Part shown: positions 8,400 to 15,490 of the stretch, one piece after another | Layout of the letters: every line of letters starts with the position of its first letter | How positions within the stretch are numbered: position 1 is the first letter of the stretch | Assembly: GCF_001463765.1 (NCBI RefSeq) | Contig: NZ_BBWK01000075.1 | Span: forward strand, 1 to 44,068 | Origin: Aureimonas sp. AU4 | Lineage (GTDB): Bacteria > Pseudomonadota > Alphaproteobacteria > Rhizobiales > Rhizobiaceae | Reading direction: 5' to 3' | DNA: 44,068 nucleotides | Notes under the pieces: model-generated | The model's input: the letters and a program-made list of their open reading frames with translations, nothing else | The model's database searches: none | What the model was told of the DNA's origin: nothing | Translations under genes and position numbers: made by a program

Positions 8400-8430
8400 T
8401 GCTACCATTTTGCTACCCAACGCGGTAGCA
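8400..8430. repeat. Spaced TGCTACC repeats, possible recombinase arm sites
   Basis: TGCTACC occurs at 8400-8406 and again at 8411-8417, exactly 11 bp apart (one helical turn), and its inverse GGTAGCA at 8424-8430. They lie about 110 bp inside the tRNA-Ser half site. Tyrosine recombinases bind arm sites of this kind near an attachment core. No integrase gene lies beside them in this window; it would have to be at the other prophage end. Confidence 0.4.
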
Positions 8431-8536
8431 CGGTAAAGGAATAGGCAGGACGAAACCGGAAAGCGCAACGCGAGAAACCAGCAAACGTAGCACGTTAGCG
8501 GATGGTGGCGGACGATGTGGAACGCTCGCAAACGAA

Positions 8537-8575
8537 TTTCAAGACCGCTGCCTTAAACCACTCGGCCACCCATCC
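8537..8575 (-). tRNA. 5' half of tRNA-Ser(TGA), truncated; candidate attachment site
   Basis: Read on the minus strand from 8575, the sequence has the acceptor strand GGATGGG, then the type II D arm GGCCGAGTGGTTTAAGGC, then GCGGT-CTTGAAA with anticodon TGA. After the anticodon loop it diverges: the next five bases do not restore a proper anticodon stem, and no GTTCGAATC T-arm follows, though CCATCCGC about 30 bases on resembles a 3' acceptor remnant. The break in the anticodon loop is where many tyrosine-recombinase elements cross over. The left side (prophage) would then carry foreign sequence and the right side the original gene 5' end. Confidence 0.6.
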
Positions 8576-8870
8576 CGACTCGTCGTCTTCAGCACAGTCG
8601 AATCCGCCGCGTCCGACGAGAAGCGAGCGGCTGTTCGGTTGCCGATGAACGAGCGAGTACCATCGCGCTTTACCGCTCGTAGGGCCGGAGCGTCAATCGA
8701 CTCAACCCTACTGGCTCCCGGTCCAGCCATCGTCTCGTTTCCTGAGGGCGATCATTTCGCACTTCGCCCCCTAACTCGAAAGCGGCGTGTGCGCTCAGAA
8801 CGGACCGCGATTGACCTGTTCTCCATGCCATTTCGGCGCGCATGGCCGACAGAAATAGTTCCTCGGCAGG

Positions 8871-8895
8871 AAGGGCGGGATACAACTCCGCCCTT
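8871..8895 (-). terminator. Hairpin terminator downstream of the glycine-zipper gene
   Basis: AAGGGCGG (8871-8878) pairs perfectly with CCGCCCTT (8888-8895), 9-base loop, giving A/T-ended stems readable from either strand. It sits 31 bp past the stop of the minus-strand gene that ends at 8927. Confidence 0.55.
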
Positions 8896-8926
8896 TCCGC
8901 GCGACCCGCGAAAGCGAGGTGACTGG

Positions 8927-9172
8927 CTACTTGCCGGTCGCCGGTTGCGTCGTGGTCTGGGCTTGGGCTTCGGCTTGCTTCTTAGCCTCGACCTTGGCGC
9001 GATGGCGACCCACGACACATCCGACCGCCGCACCAGCGACTGCGTGTCCCTTACCGATGAAGTGACCCCCGACGCCGCCAACAGCTGCGCCTTTCAGGCA
9101 GCCGGCCGCGTAGGAAGGGGCCGAAGCCATCGTGATGATGGCGACGAGGATCGTTGATGTGACCTTGAACAT
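8927..9172 (-). CDS. Small secreted glycine-zipper protein
   Basis: 81 residues. ATG 9172 is chosen over longer options because GGAG stands 7-10 bases upstream and a clean signal peptide follows (MFKVTSTILVAIITMASAPSYA, cleavage after AYA-like SYAA). The mature part has a Gly/Ala-rich repeat (GAAVGGVGGHFIGKGHAVAGAAVGCVVG) typical of glycine-zipper membrane-inserting hairpins, then a Lys/Ala/Gln/Thr tail. Such proteins are often outer-membrane or stress-related lipoprotein-like factors, but the cysteine at about residue 25 is not in a lipobox I trust. First host gene outside the prophage boundary; own terminator downstream. Confidence 0.65.
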   Translation of the reverse strand: MFKVTSTILVAIITMASAPSYAAGCLKGAAVGGVGGHFIGKGHAVAGAAVGCVVGRHRAKVEAKKQAEAQAQTTTQPATGK

Positions 9173-9383
9173 CGATTTCTCCATACAATGTGCCGGATGT
9201 TTACCGGCGATTGTCGCCCTCGGTTCACCCGAAGAGCGCGCTCCATTGTTCCTAGGACCGGCAATCAGAAGGCATCCGTATGCAGACGGATGTGAATCCG
9301 CCTGCGTGATCCGGGTTCCGATATGCCGATCTCGGTGGCGTTGATTCATCGCTCGGGCGCGACGATGTACGATCGGCGCGACG

Positions 9384-10721
9384 TCATCCGAGATGGCGCA
9401 CGACATCCGCTGCAGCCGCCAACGTCAGGTCGACGTCCGTTTCGGTGTGTGCGAAAGACAGGAAGAGATTCTCGTAGGCGCCGGGATGGAAGAGGATTCC
9501 TCGCTCGATCATTCCCAGCCACCAGCGTCGAAACATGTCTTGGTCGGCGTGTCGCTCGGCGTCGCGGTAATTGCGGATCTGCGTTTTTGAGAACCATACC
9601 TGAAGCACCGGCCCGAGACCGACGACATGGGCCGGAAGCTTCTCGCGGGCGAAAATCTCCTCAAGACCCAAGCGCAGCCGATCCGAGATGGCGTAAAGCC
9701 GATCGTAGGCACCGGGGACGGCGAGTTCGTCGAGCGTCGCATTCGCGGCGGCCACCGCTATGCCGTTGGCCGTATAGGTTCCCGCAAGCGAGACCGTGCC
9801 GTCCGATACAAGGCTCATGATGTCGCGCCTTCCACCTATGGCCGCTACCGGGAAACCGCCGCCCAACCCCTTGGCGAAGACCGACAGGTCGGGCGTAATC
9901 CCAAAGACGCCTTGCGCGCCGGCCAGACTCAGACGGAAACCCGTGATCACCTCATCGAAGATGAGCAGGATGCCGGCGGCCGCGGTCATGTCGCGCATGG
10001 CCTCGAGATAGCCGGGTCCGGGTAGAATGCAGCCGGTGTTGCACATCATGGGTTCGGTCAGGACCGCCGCGATCTCGTGGCCATGAACGCGGATGGCGTT
10101 GCGCAAGGCCTCGATGTCGTTCCAGGGCAGGATCAGAAGGTTCTCCTCCACGCCTTTGGGCAAGCCGGGGCCCTGGGGAACGGGGATCGGGCTTCCATCC
10201 GGGCCGGCATCGGCGATCTTCGGATGCTTGCTCCAGTAAACGGCGTCCGAGAACCCATGGTACATGCCCTCAAAGCGAACGATACGCCGACGACCGGTGA
10301 AGGCCCGAGCGAGGCGAGTCGCGTAGAGCACGGCTTCGGTGCCGGTGTTCGAGAGACGCACCTGCTCCACGCTCGGCACGGCCGCGATGATCTTGCTCGC
10401 GAGTTCGGCTTCCGCTGCGGCCGGTAGCGCAAATACCGTACCGACATTCTCGATCTGGTTGACGACCGCTCGCGTGACGCGCGGCGGGCGGTGCCCCAGC
10501 AGCATCGGTCCGAGCCCAAGCAGGTAGTCGACATAGTCGTTGCCGTCCGCATCGACGACATGCGAGCCGTAGCCGCTCGAGACGAAAAGCGGATAGGGCT
10601 CCCAGCCGGACCACGTTGCGCGTGCGGTGGAGTTGACGCCGCCCGGGATCACGTCCTGGGCCTTCGCGAACAGGCTCGCGCTCATGACGGTCTCGCGCTG
10701 CATCTTCAGGGCGACGTTCAT
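9384..10721 (-). CDS. Class III PLP aminotransferase, glutamate-1-semialdehyde aminomutase-like
   Basis: 445 residues, the usual length of HemL-type enzymes. Moves an amino group using PLP in the cytoplasm. Visible landmarks: IPGGVNS near 25-31, LSNTGTEAVLYA (123-134) for phosphate binding, MYHGF (153-157), LIFDEVITGFR (253-263) with the pyridine-binding Asp, and FAKGLGGGFP with Schiff-base Lys284. True HemL serves haem synthesis, but here the gene faces an eight-gene operon across a shared sigma54 control region, so a dedicated role in that pathway is more likely than tetrapyrrole synthesis. ATG 10721 is chosen because the frame upstream runs into the regulatory DNA. Substrate unknown. Confidence 0.8.
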   Translation of the reverse strand: MNVALKMQRETVMSASLFAKAQDVIPGGVNSTARATWSGWEPYPLFVSSGYGSHVVDADGNDYVDYLLGLGPMLLGHRPPRVTRAVVNQIENVGTVFALPAAAEAELASKIIAAVPSVEQVRLSNTGTEAVLYATRLARAFTGRRRIVRFEGMYHGFSDAVYWSKHPKIADAGPDGSPIPVPQGPGLPKGVEENLLILPWNDIEALRNAIRVHGHEIAAVLTEPMMCNTGCILPGPGYLEAMRDMTAAAGILLIFDEVITGFRLSLAGAQGVFGITPDLSVFAKGLGGGFPVAAIGGRRDIMSLVSDGTVSLAGTYTANGIAVAAANATLDELAVPGAYDRLYAISDRLRLGLEEIFAREKLPAHVVGLGPVLQVWFSKTQIRNYRDAERHADQDMFRRWWLGMIERGILFHPGAYENLFLSFAHTETDVDLTLAAAADVVRHLG

Positions 10722-10740
10722 CGCATATCTCCGACAGGGA

Positions 10741-10771
10741 CCGGGTAAGTCCCGGCCGATCGCCATCGGCC
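10741..10771 (-). promoter_or_regulatory. Two adjacent leader hairpins of the aminotransferase mRNA
   Basis: CCGGG-taagt-CCCGG (10741-10755) abuts and shares two bases with GGCCGAT-cgcc-ATCGGCC (10754-10771). Both lie between the predicted minus-strand sigma54 start and the ATG at 10721, hence in the 5' untranslated RNA. Perfect stems of 5 and 7 bp. They could stabilise the mRNA or act in attenuation; no run of U follows closely. Confidence 0.45.
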
Positions 10772-10802
10772 GATACGGCGCGGATGGTCTGCCAGAGCGC
10801 TT

Positions 10803-10818
10803 TGCAACCCTCGTGCCA
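10803..10818 (-). promoter_or_regulatory. Sigma54 promoter driving the aminotransferase
   Basis: On the minus strand TGGCACGAGGGTTGCA fits the -24/-12 consensus TGGCAC-N5-TTGCW exactly. The -12 GC lies about 85 bp before the ATG at 10721, leaving a leader of roughly 70 nt. Confidence 0.8.
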
Positions 10819-10902
10819 GATCGTGGAAAGGCCTGCCTCGACGAGGCTTGAAGCCGGAGTCGCTCCTGACCGCCGCAGACGCAGCCACAGGATGCGTGGA
10901 TA

Positions 10903-10919
10903 CCTCCATAATTTGGAGG
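10903..10919. promoter_or_regulatory. Upstream activator palindrome 1
   Basis: CCTCCATAATTTGGAGG, a 6-bp inverted repeat around 5 bp. Its core CTCCATAATTTGGAG differs from the second copy (10997-11011) at two positions. The centre is about 94 bp from the minus-strand -24 element, a normal distance for an NtrC-type enhancer. Probable site for the Fis-type HTH of the activator at the operon end. Confidence 0.65.
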
Positions 10920-10996
10920 ATCGCATGGATTCACATGTCACCCCCGGGGCTTACGCGGGATCTAGGCTTCACGACCCGCGTTTGCGGTGGCCCGAT

Positions 10997-11011
10997 CTCC
11001 AAAGTTTGGAG
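10997..11011. promoter_or_regulatory. Upstream activator palindrome 2
   Basis: CTCCAAAGTTTGGAG, a perfect 7+1+7 palindrome, matching the first copy at 13 of 15 positions. Its centre is 93 bp from that of copy 1 and about 75 bp upstream of the plus-strand -24 element. Confidence 0.65.
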
Positions 11012-11077
11012 GGGGTTCACGACCCGGATCATCATGGGTTAGCCGGTGGGACCGGCTCGGCACCCATCGTGTCGATC

Positions 11078-11093
11078 TGGCATGGTGCTTGCA
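11078..11093 (+). promoter_or_regulatory. Sigma54 promoter driving the eight-gene operon
   Basis: TGGCATGGTGCTTGCA matches TGGCAC-N5-TTGCW with one substitution outside the invariant GG and GC, which are correctly spaced. It lies about 47 bp before the ATG at 11140. Confidence 0.75.
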
Positions 11094-11139
11094 GCGGAGT
11101 ATGCCGAGGGCGCGAGACGCCCACAGCAAGGGCCGGTCC

Positions 11140-11808
11140 ATGGCATTCGACATTCTCTGCGACTTCGACGGCACGATTACGACCCGCGACGTGACGGACT
11201 TCCTTCTGGAACGCTTCGCGGCACCCGGCTGGCGCGATTGGGAGGCGCGTTGGGAGGGTGGTGAGATAGGGTCGCGCGAGTGCATGGCCCGTCAGATCGA
11301 ACTTCTCCGCTGTTCGCTCGCCGAGTTGGAAACGTCGCTCGCGGACGTGGGGATCGATCCGGGTTTTCCAACCTTTCTGGGTCTTGCGCGCAGTCTCGGC
11401 GCACGTCTGGCGGTGGTCAGCGACGGGATCGACTATGCCATCCGCTCGATCCTCAGCAACGTCGGTGCCGGTGACGTACCAGTCTTGGCAAACCGGCTCG
11501 TGAGGGAGGGTGAGCGGCGCTTCCGGCTCGAGCACCCCCACGCTCGCACAGACTGCGCTTCCGTGGCCGGTACCTGCAAATGCGCCGCCGCGGCCAGGCA
11601 GCGGACGGGCACTCCGGTCATCATGATCGGCGACGGACGCTCGGACTTCTGCGCCAGCTCGGCCGTCGATCTCGTCTTCGCCAAAGGCGCGTTGGCAGAC
11701 CATTGCGAGCGCGAGAAGCGACCGTACCTTCGCTTCGAGACGTTTGCAGACCTCGCGGCCATGCTGCCGGGCGCGCTCATCCACCTGCGAGGGCGGGAGG
11801 CGGCATGA
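11140..11808 (+). CDS. HAD-IB family phosphatase, MtnX-like
   Basis: 222 residues. Removes phosphate from a small metabolite by an aspartyl-phosphate route in the cytoplasm. Motif I DFDGTIT holds nucleophile Asp8 and acid Asp10; motif II is VVSDG; motif IV is IGDGRSDFCAS with the two Mg-binding Asp. A cluster TDCASVAGTCKC between motifs is typical of MtnX-like sequences, but no other methionine-salvage gene is present, so that pathway is unlikely. The ATG at 11140 is the first that gives a proper motif I at the N-terminus and sits 47 bp after the sigma54 element. The stop overlaps the next start (ATGA). First gene of the operon; physiological substrate unknown. Confidence 0.8.
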   Translation: MAFDILCDFDGTITTRDVTDFLLERFAAPGWRDWEARWEGGEIGSRECMARQIELLRCSLAELETSLADVGIDPGFPTFLGLARSLGARLAVVSDGIDYAIRSILSNVGAGDVPVLANRLVREGERRFRLEHPHARTDCASVAGTCKCAAAARQRTGTPVIMIGDGRSDFCASSAVDLVFAKGALADHCEREKRPYLRFETFADLAAMLPGALIHLRGREAA

Positions 11809-12740
11809 TCGCATCCCCTATTCGCGTCCTCGACCTCGACGGAAGCCTTACGCGCCAGTCACCCATACGCGAGCGTCTCCACGACGGGCGCGCGGCGCAG
11901 CTGGACCTTGCCGCCCTTGGGCCGCGTCTGAGGCTCTGGTCGAACACAGACAGTTGGGACCGACTGATGGAAGCGCTCGGCGAAGCGGATGCCGCTGGTC
12001 AGATGCCCCGTTTGACCATGGTCGGCTCCGGCGACTTCCATCACGTTACGGCGGCCCTTCTCGCGCGCGCGCCTGGGCCCCTTACGGTCGTTCACTTCGA
12101 CAATCATCCCGACTGGTGCCGCTGCTTCCCCTCCCGTCATTGCGGAGCCTGGGTCAACATGGCCTTGGAGATGGAGCATGTCCGTCGCGTCGTGACGATT
12201 GGTCCCTGTTCCGACGACCTCGACCGGCCGGATCGCAAACGCGCCAATCTCGGCGCCCTGTCTGAGGGGCGACATCAGGTTTTTGCCTGGCGACGAGCGC
12301 CTACGACAACCCGTTTCCCGGTCACCTGCGGCGAGGGTCACGATTGCCGTGGGGGCCTTCTGTCATGGCGCAACGTCGCGGACGAGGACTTTGCGGCCTT
12401 CATGCAAGGCGTCGTCGAGCGGATCCCGACCGCGCGCGTCTGGATAACCGTCGATAAGGACGTGCTTGCCCCTGCCGAAGCTCTAACGAACTGGGATCAA
12501 GGTCTCATGCCGCTCGAGCGTCTGACCGAGGCCCTACGCATCGTCGCCGATGCGCGACGGATCGTCGGCGCCGACATTTGCGGAGAGTATGCCCCGCTGC
12601 GCCATCACAACCCGATGAAGATCGCCGAATGCCTCGTCGACCAGCCAAGTCGTCCGTCCGAAGCCTGTCTGGAAGCAGGTCTCCTGCGCAATGCCGAGAC
12701 GAACCGTATCCTGCTTGATGCCTTCGAGGCCTTGTTGTGA
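11805..12740 (+). CDS. Arginase/ureohydrolase-fold metalloenzyme
   Basis: 311 residues, the normal length of arginases and agmatinases. All six expected metal ligands seem present: His79 in SGDFHH (for GGDH), Asp99, His101 and Asp103 in FDNHPD (for DAHxD), and Asp217 and Asp219 in TVDKDV (for SxDxDxxDP). The surroundings of these motifs differ from true arginases: the loop after DNHPD carries CRCFPSRHC and a later loop TCGEGHDC, four extra cysteines that might bind metal or form the substrate pocket. It probably hydrolyses a C-N bond (guanidino, formimino, or amide) on an amine intermediate. ATGA overlaps at both ends show strict co-translation. Substrate not deducible from sequence. Confidence 0.75.
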   Translation: MIASPIRVLDLDGSLTRQSPIRERLHDGRAAQLDLAALGPRLRLWSNTDSWDRLMEALGEADAAGQMPRLTMVGSGDFHHVTAALLARAPGPLTVVHFDNHPDWCRCFPSRHCGAWVNMALEMEHVRRVVTIGPCSDDLDRPDRKRANLGALSEGRHQVFAWRRAPTTTRFPVTCGEGHDCRGGLLSWRNVADEDFAAFMQGVVERIPTARVWITVDKDVLAPAEALTNWDQGLMPLERLTEALRIVADARRIVGADICGEYAPLRHHNPMKIAECLVDQPSRPSEACLEAGLLRNAETNRILLDAFEALL

Positions 12741-13093
12741 ACGCGGCCCTGCCAGTCCTGTGCGTCACAGTCATGCTCGACGTCGTCGGACAGCTTCTTT
12801 TCAAGCGGGGCCTGGATGGCTCGCACGAGGCTATTGAGGACAGCCTTATGTGCCGTGTCCTCGGCTCGCCCGCCATTCTGTGCGGCGTTCTCGTTTATGG
12901 CGCCGAGTTCACCGCCTGGCTCTTTGTTCTTTCGCGTCTCGACCTTTCGGAAGCCTTTCCGATCGCTACCCTCTCCTATGTCGGCGTCGTGCTCGCGAGC
13001 CGCTTCCTTCTCGGCGAGATGATTCCGCCCCGCCGGTGGATCGCCACCGTCATGATCGCTGCCGGCGCGGCCCTAGTCGGAGCCAATGCATGA
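12737..13093 (+). CDS. SMR-family transporter subunit 1
   Basis: 118 residues, four predicted membrane helices, the size of single-domain small multidrug resistance proteins and of ArnE/ArnF and MdtI/MdtJ. TM1 (LCVTVMLDVVGQLLFKRG) aligns with EmrE TM1 (AEVIGTTLMK) so that Asp15 stands at the position of essential Glu14. TM3 region LSEAFPIATLSYVGVVLASRFLLGE matches the family's AY/F..W.G signature region, and a final short helix ends in ALVGANA. A second SMR gene lies four genes on, so a heterodimer is likely. Moves an amine or lipid-linked head group across the inner membrane by inference. Overlaps both neighbours. Confidence 0.75.
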   Translation: MNAALPVLCVTVMLDVVGQLLFKRGLDGSHEAIEDSLMCRVLGSPAILCGVLVYGAEFTAWLFVLSRLDLSEAFPIATLSYVGVVLASRFLLGEMIPPRRWIATVMIAAGAALVGANA

Positions 13094-13962
13094 ACGCCCC
13101 ATTTCAAACGTCCGTGCCATCCGGCGAGGGCTTCCGTTTTCGCGGCGGCGATGCGGCTGTCCTGCTGATTCATGGCCTCGGCGGAACGCCTGCGGAGATG
13201 AAGATCGTTGGGAAACGCATCTCGCAGGCCGGGTTCACCGTGGAAGGACTGCGTCTTCCCGGCCATTGCGGTACGCAGGCGGATCTGGTCGCGACACGCT
13301 GGACGGATTGGGCGGATGCAGCCTGTGGGGCGGCGGAGCGACTGGCGGGGCTTCACGAGCGCGTCTTCGTCGGAGGACTGTCGATGGGCGCGCTCTTGTC
13401 CCTGATGGTTGCTGCCAAGTTAGGCGATCGCGTCGACGGAACGCTTCTCTACTCTCCGACCCTTTTCTACGACGGGTGGAGCATACCGCGCTCGCACGTC
13501 CTACTCTCCCCTGCCCTCGCGTTGGGCTTCAGCCGCTTCTGCACGTTTCGGGAAAGCTATCCCTTCGGCCTCAAGGACGATCGGCTGCGCGCGAAGATCG
13601 TCGCCGCCATGACGAAGGGGCACAGCGATGAGGCGGGGCTGCTCGACACGCCGGGGGCGAGTCTTCATGAACTCCTGAAGCTGATCCGCACCGTCAAACG
13701 CCGTCTTGGCGAGATCCGAACACCGAGCCTCGTCCTCCAAGCCAACGAGGACGACGTCAGCAGTCCGCGCAATGCCCGCTTCATAGCGCGTCGCAGTGGC
13801 GGTCCGGTCGAAACCCATCTCCTTCATGACAGCTACCACATGATCACTGTGGACCGGGAACGAGGAAGGGTCGCCGACCTGTCGGTGGACTTCATGCGGC
13901 GGCACGGGGCTCCGAGCGCCGTCGCGTCGGAGACCCTCCTTCGGGAGAGCTCACCAACATGA
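13090..13962 (+). CDS. Alpha/beta hydrolase, carboxylesterase or monoacylglycerol lipase-like
   Basis: 290 residues. Serine hydrolase with LLIHGLGGTP (oxyanion HG) at 26-34, nucleophile elbow GGLSMG with Ser98, a late acid in QANEDD and the catalytic His in SYHMITVD. Resembles bacterial carboxylesterases of the Est30 and monoglyceride lipase group that act on short- or medium-chain acyl esters. No signal peptide, so cytoplasmic. Start ATG overlaps the previous stop (ATGCATGA region) and the stop overlaps the N-acyltransferase start. Placed next to that acyltransferase it may release or transfer an acyl group, or hydrolyse an ester intermediate. Confidence 0.8.
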   Translation: MNAPFQTSVPSGEGFRFRGGDAAVLLIHGLGGTPAEMKIVGKRISQAGFTVEGLRLPGHCGTQADLVATRWTDWADAACGAAERLAGLHERVFVGGLSMGALLSLMVAAKLGDRVDGTLLYSPTLFYDGWSIPRSHVLLSPALALGFSRFCTFRESYPFGLKDDRLRAKIVAAMTKGHSDEAGLLDTPGASLHELLKLIRTVKRRLGEIRTPSLVLQANEDDVSSPRNARFIARRSGGPVETHLLHDSYHMITVDRERGRVADLSVDFMRRHGAPSAVASETLLRESSPT

Positions 13963-15095
13963 ACAAGCAATTCGCTCTTCACACGACCGTCGAAACGGTA
14001 GGGCGTGCGGCATGGGAAAGCTGTTTCCCGAACGAGGCGGAGAACTTCGACTTTTTCCTGGCTTGCGAAGAGGCCGGTCCGCCCGGCTTCATGTGGTTCT
14101 ACGCTGTTCTGTCGGATGAGGCGGGACCGCTCGCCATCGTGCCCGCCTTCGGCACGCGCTACCGACTGGACACCACCCTTCAGGGACCTCTACGTCGCGT
14201 CACCGACCGCTTCTACCGCTTCATCCCACGTTTGATGGAGGTGAGCCTCTTCGCGCTCGGCTCCCCGGTTGCCGAGATCTGTCAGGTCGGCATAGCCGCG
14301 CGCGCACCGGACCGGCTGGAGGCACTGCGCCGCCTCGTTGCGGCTGCCCGCACAGAGGCGGAAGGGCTTGGATACGGCTTGTTCGCCGTAAAGGATGCGG
14401 CCGAGGCAGATCGCGCGCTTTGGGAGCCGATCGCGAGCGAAAGCGGCTTCGCCTTGCTCCCGGGTCTGCCGACGGCCAGTCTCGATCTACCCTTTGCCAG
14501 CGTCGCGGACTATCTCGCGAGCCTTGGTCGCAACACGCGCAAGGACCTGAAACGCAAGTCCAAGGCGTTTAGCGGCGTCCGTGTCGAGCGCCGGCGCAGT
14601 ATCGACGACGTCGCCGACACGATCTACGCGTTGTACTGCCAGACCGTCGAAAGCAGCGAACTCCAGTTCGAGTACCTGCCGCGCGACTATTTTCCCGCCA
14701 TGCTCTCGCGGCTCGCGCCCAATGCCTCCATGGTCCTCTACTATCACGACGAGAGACTGTTCGGCTTCAACTTCGTCATCGAGACGCCGACACGGCTCAT
14801 CGACAAATATATCGGCATGGACTACGCCGTCGCACGGGATCTCAATTTCTACTTCAACAGTTGGATGGTGAACGTGGCCTGGTGCATCGAGAACCGGGTT
14901 CCCGTATATCAAAGCGGACAGGCGTTCTACGGGCCGAAGCTGCGGCTTGGCTGCCGACTGTCGCCGAACGAGCAGTATTTCCGGCATCGAAACCGTGCCG
15001 CCAACGCGCTCCTTCTTCAAATCGCTCGGTTTGTGCGCCTCGACCGCTTCGATCCCGCGATTGCCGATCTTGTCGACGCGAGAGAGGCAGGATGA
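13959..15095 (+). CDS. FemAB/GNAT-type N-acyltransferase
   Basis: 378 residues. Two GNAT-like halves, as in the Acetyltransf_6 / FemAB_like group: an N-terminal lobe (1-165) and a C-terminal lobe with YLASLGRNTRKDLKRKSKAF (about 186-205), a helix IYALYCQTVE, then strands MVLYYHDERLFGFNFVIET, KYIGMDYAVARDLNFYFNSW and a final YQSGQAFYGPKLRLGC turn. The group moves acyl or aminoacyl groups to an amine (peptidoglycan interpeptides, exosortase-linked systems, bacterial ceramides). Its presence beside an aminotransferase suggests an amine acceptor made by the pathway; that is inference. Overlaps upstream and downstream genes by 4 bp each. Confidence 0.7.
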   Translation: MNKQFALHTTVETVGRAAWESCFPNEAENFDFFLACEEAGPPGFMWFYAVLSDEAGPLAIVPAFGTRYRLDTTLQGPLRRVTDRFYRFIPRLMEVSLFALGSPVAEICQVGIAARAPDRLEALRRLVAAARTEAEGLGYGLFAVKDAAEADRALWEPIASESGFALLPGLPTASLDLPFASVADYLASLGRNTRKDLKRKSKAFSGVRVERRRSIDDVADTIYALYCQTVESSELQFEYLPRDYFPAMLSRLAPNASMVLYYHDERLFGFNFVIETPTRLIDKYIGMDYAVARDLNFYFNSWMVNVAWCIENRVPVYQSGQAFYGPKLRLGCRLSPNEQYFRHRNRAANALLLQIARFVRLDRFDPAIADLVDAREAG

Positions 15096-15490
15096 GTTCC
15101 GTTCAGGTTTCCTCGAAACCTCGATTGCGCCCGCGGACGTTCGCCGCCTGGAGCGGCCTCGTCATCTTCGAGACGCTCGCGCAGGCAGCCATGAAGGCAG
15201 GCGGCGCGGCGCTGTCCGGGCTTCCTTTCGGCCGAGCCTTCGTCGTCGCCGCAGTCGGAGAGCCGCTCGTGCTGGTCGGCGCGGTCGGTTATCTCCTGTC
15301 GTTTGCCGCCTGGATGATGATCCTCGACCGGGTGCCCTTGTCCCGGGGATTCCCCATGAGCTCGATCGTGACGCTCGCGATCGTCTCGGCTTCCGTGCTT
15401 TTCTTCGGCGAGGTCGTGGATGGCTGGCGCCTGTGCGGCATCGGCCTCATTCTTGGTGGTTTGTTTCTCATGGGCGACGAGAGCGAATGA
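15092..15490 (+). CDS. SMR/EamA-type transporter subunit 2
   Basis: 132 residues, four hydrophobic helices after a basic N-terminus (about 20 residues). TM1 (LVIFETLAQAAMKAG) places Glu27 at the EmrE Glu14 position, so unlike its partner it keeps glutamate rather than aspartate. TM3 carries VPLSRGFPMSSIVTLAIVSASVLFFGE, parallel to the partner's LSEAFPIATLSYVGVVLAS segment. Being a separate gene in the same operon with an acidic residue in TM1, it most likely forms an asymmetric heterodimer with the product of 12737-13093, in the manner of MdtIJ (spermidine) or ArnEF (lipid-linked aminoarabinose). The stop overlaps the kinase start. Confidence 0.75.
   Translation: MSSVQVSSKPRLRPRTFAAWSGLVIFETLAQAAMKAGGAALSGLPFGRAFVVAAVGEPLVLVGAVGYLLSFAAWMMILDRVPLSRGFPMSSIVTLAIVSASVLFFGEVVDGWRLCGIGLILGGLFLMGDESE

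Larger units (their letters stand above)
8196..8926. other. Prophage-chromosome boundary, no protein gene
   Basis: About 730 bp without a supportable coding region. It contains three recognisable things: spaced TGCTACC repeats (8400-8430), the 5' half of a tRNA-Ser gene on the minus strand (8537-8575) and a strong hairpin terminator (8871-8895). A short minus-strand frame covering the tRNA half, ending in WPSGLRQRS, is the usual artefact of translating tRNA-Ser. The stretch 8580-8870 shows nothing else that I can name. Confidence 0.6.

Noticed and set aside
8539-8730. Minus-strand ORF ending WPSGLRQRS
   Set aside because: Translation of the tRNA-Ser 5' half and its upstream DNA, a known artefact.
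9384-10721. Calling the aminotransferase hemL
   Set aside because: The PLP site fits HemL-type enzymes generally, but the sigma54 context and divergent operon argue against tetrapyrrole synthesis; no symbol assigned.
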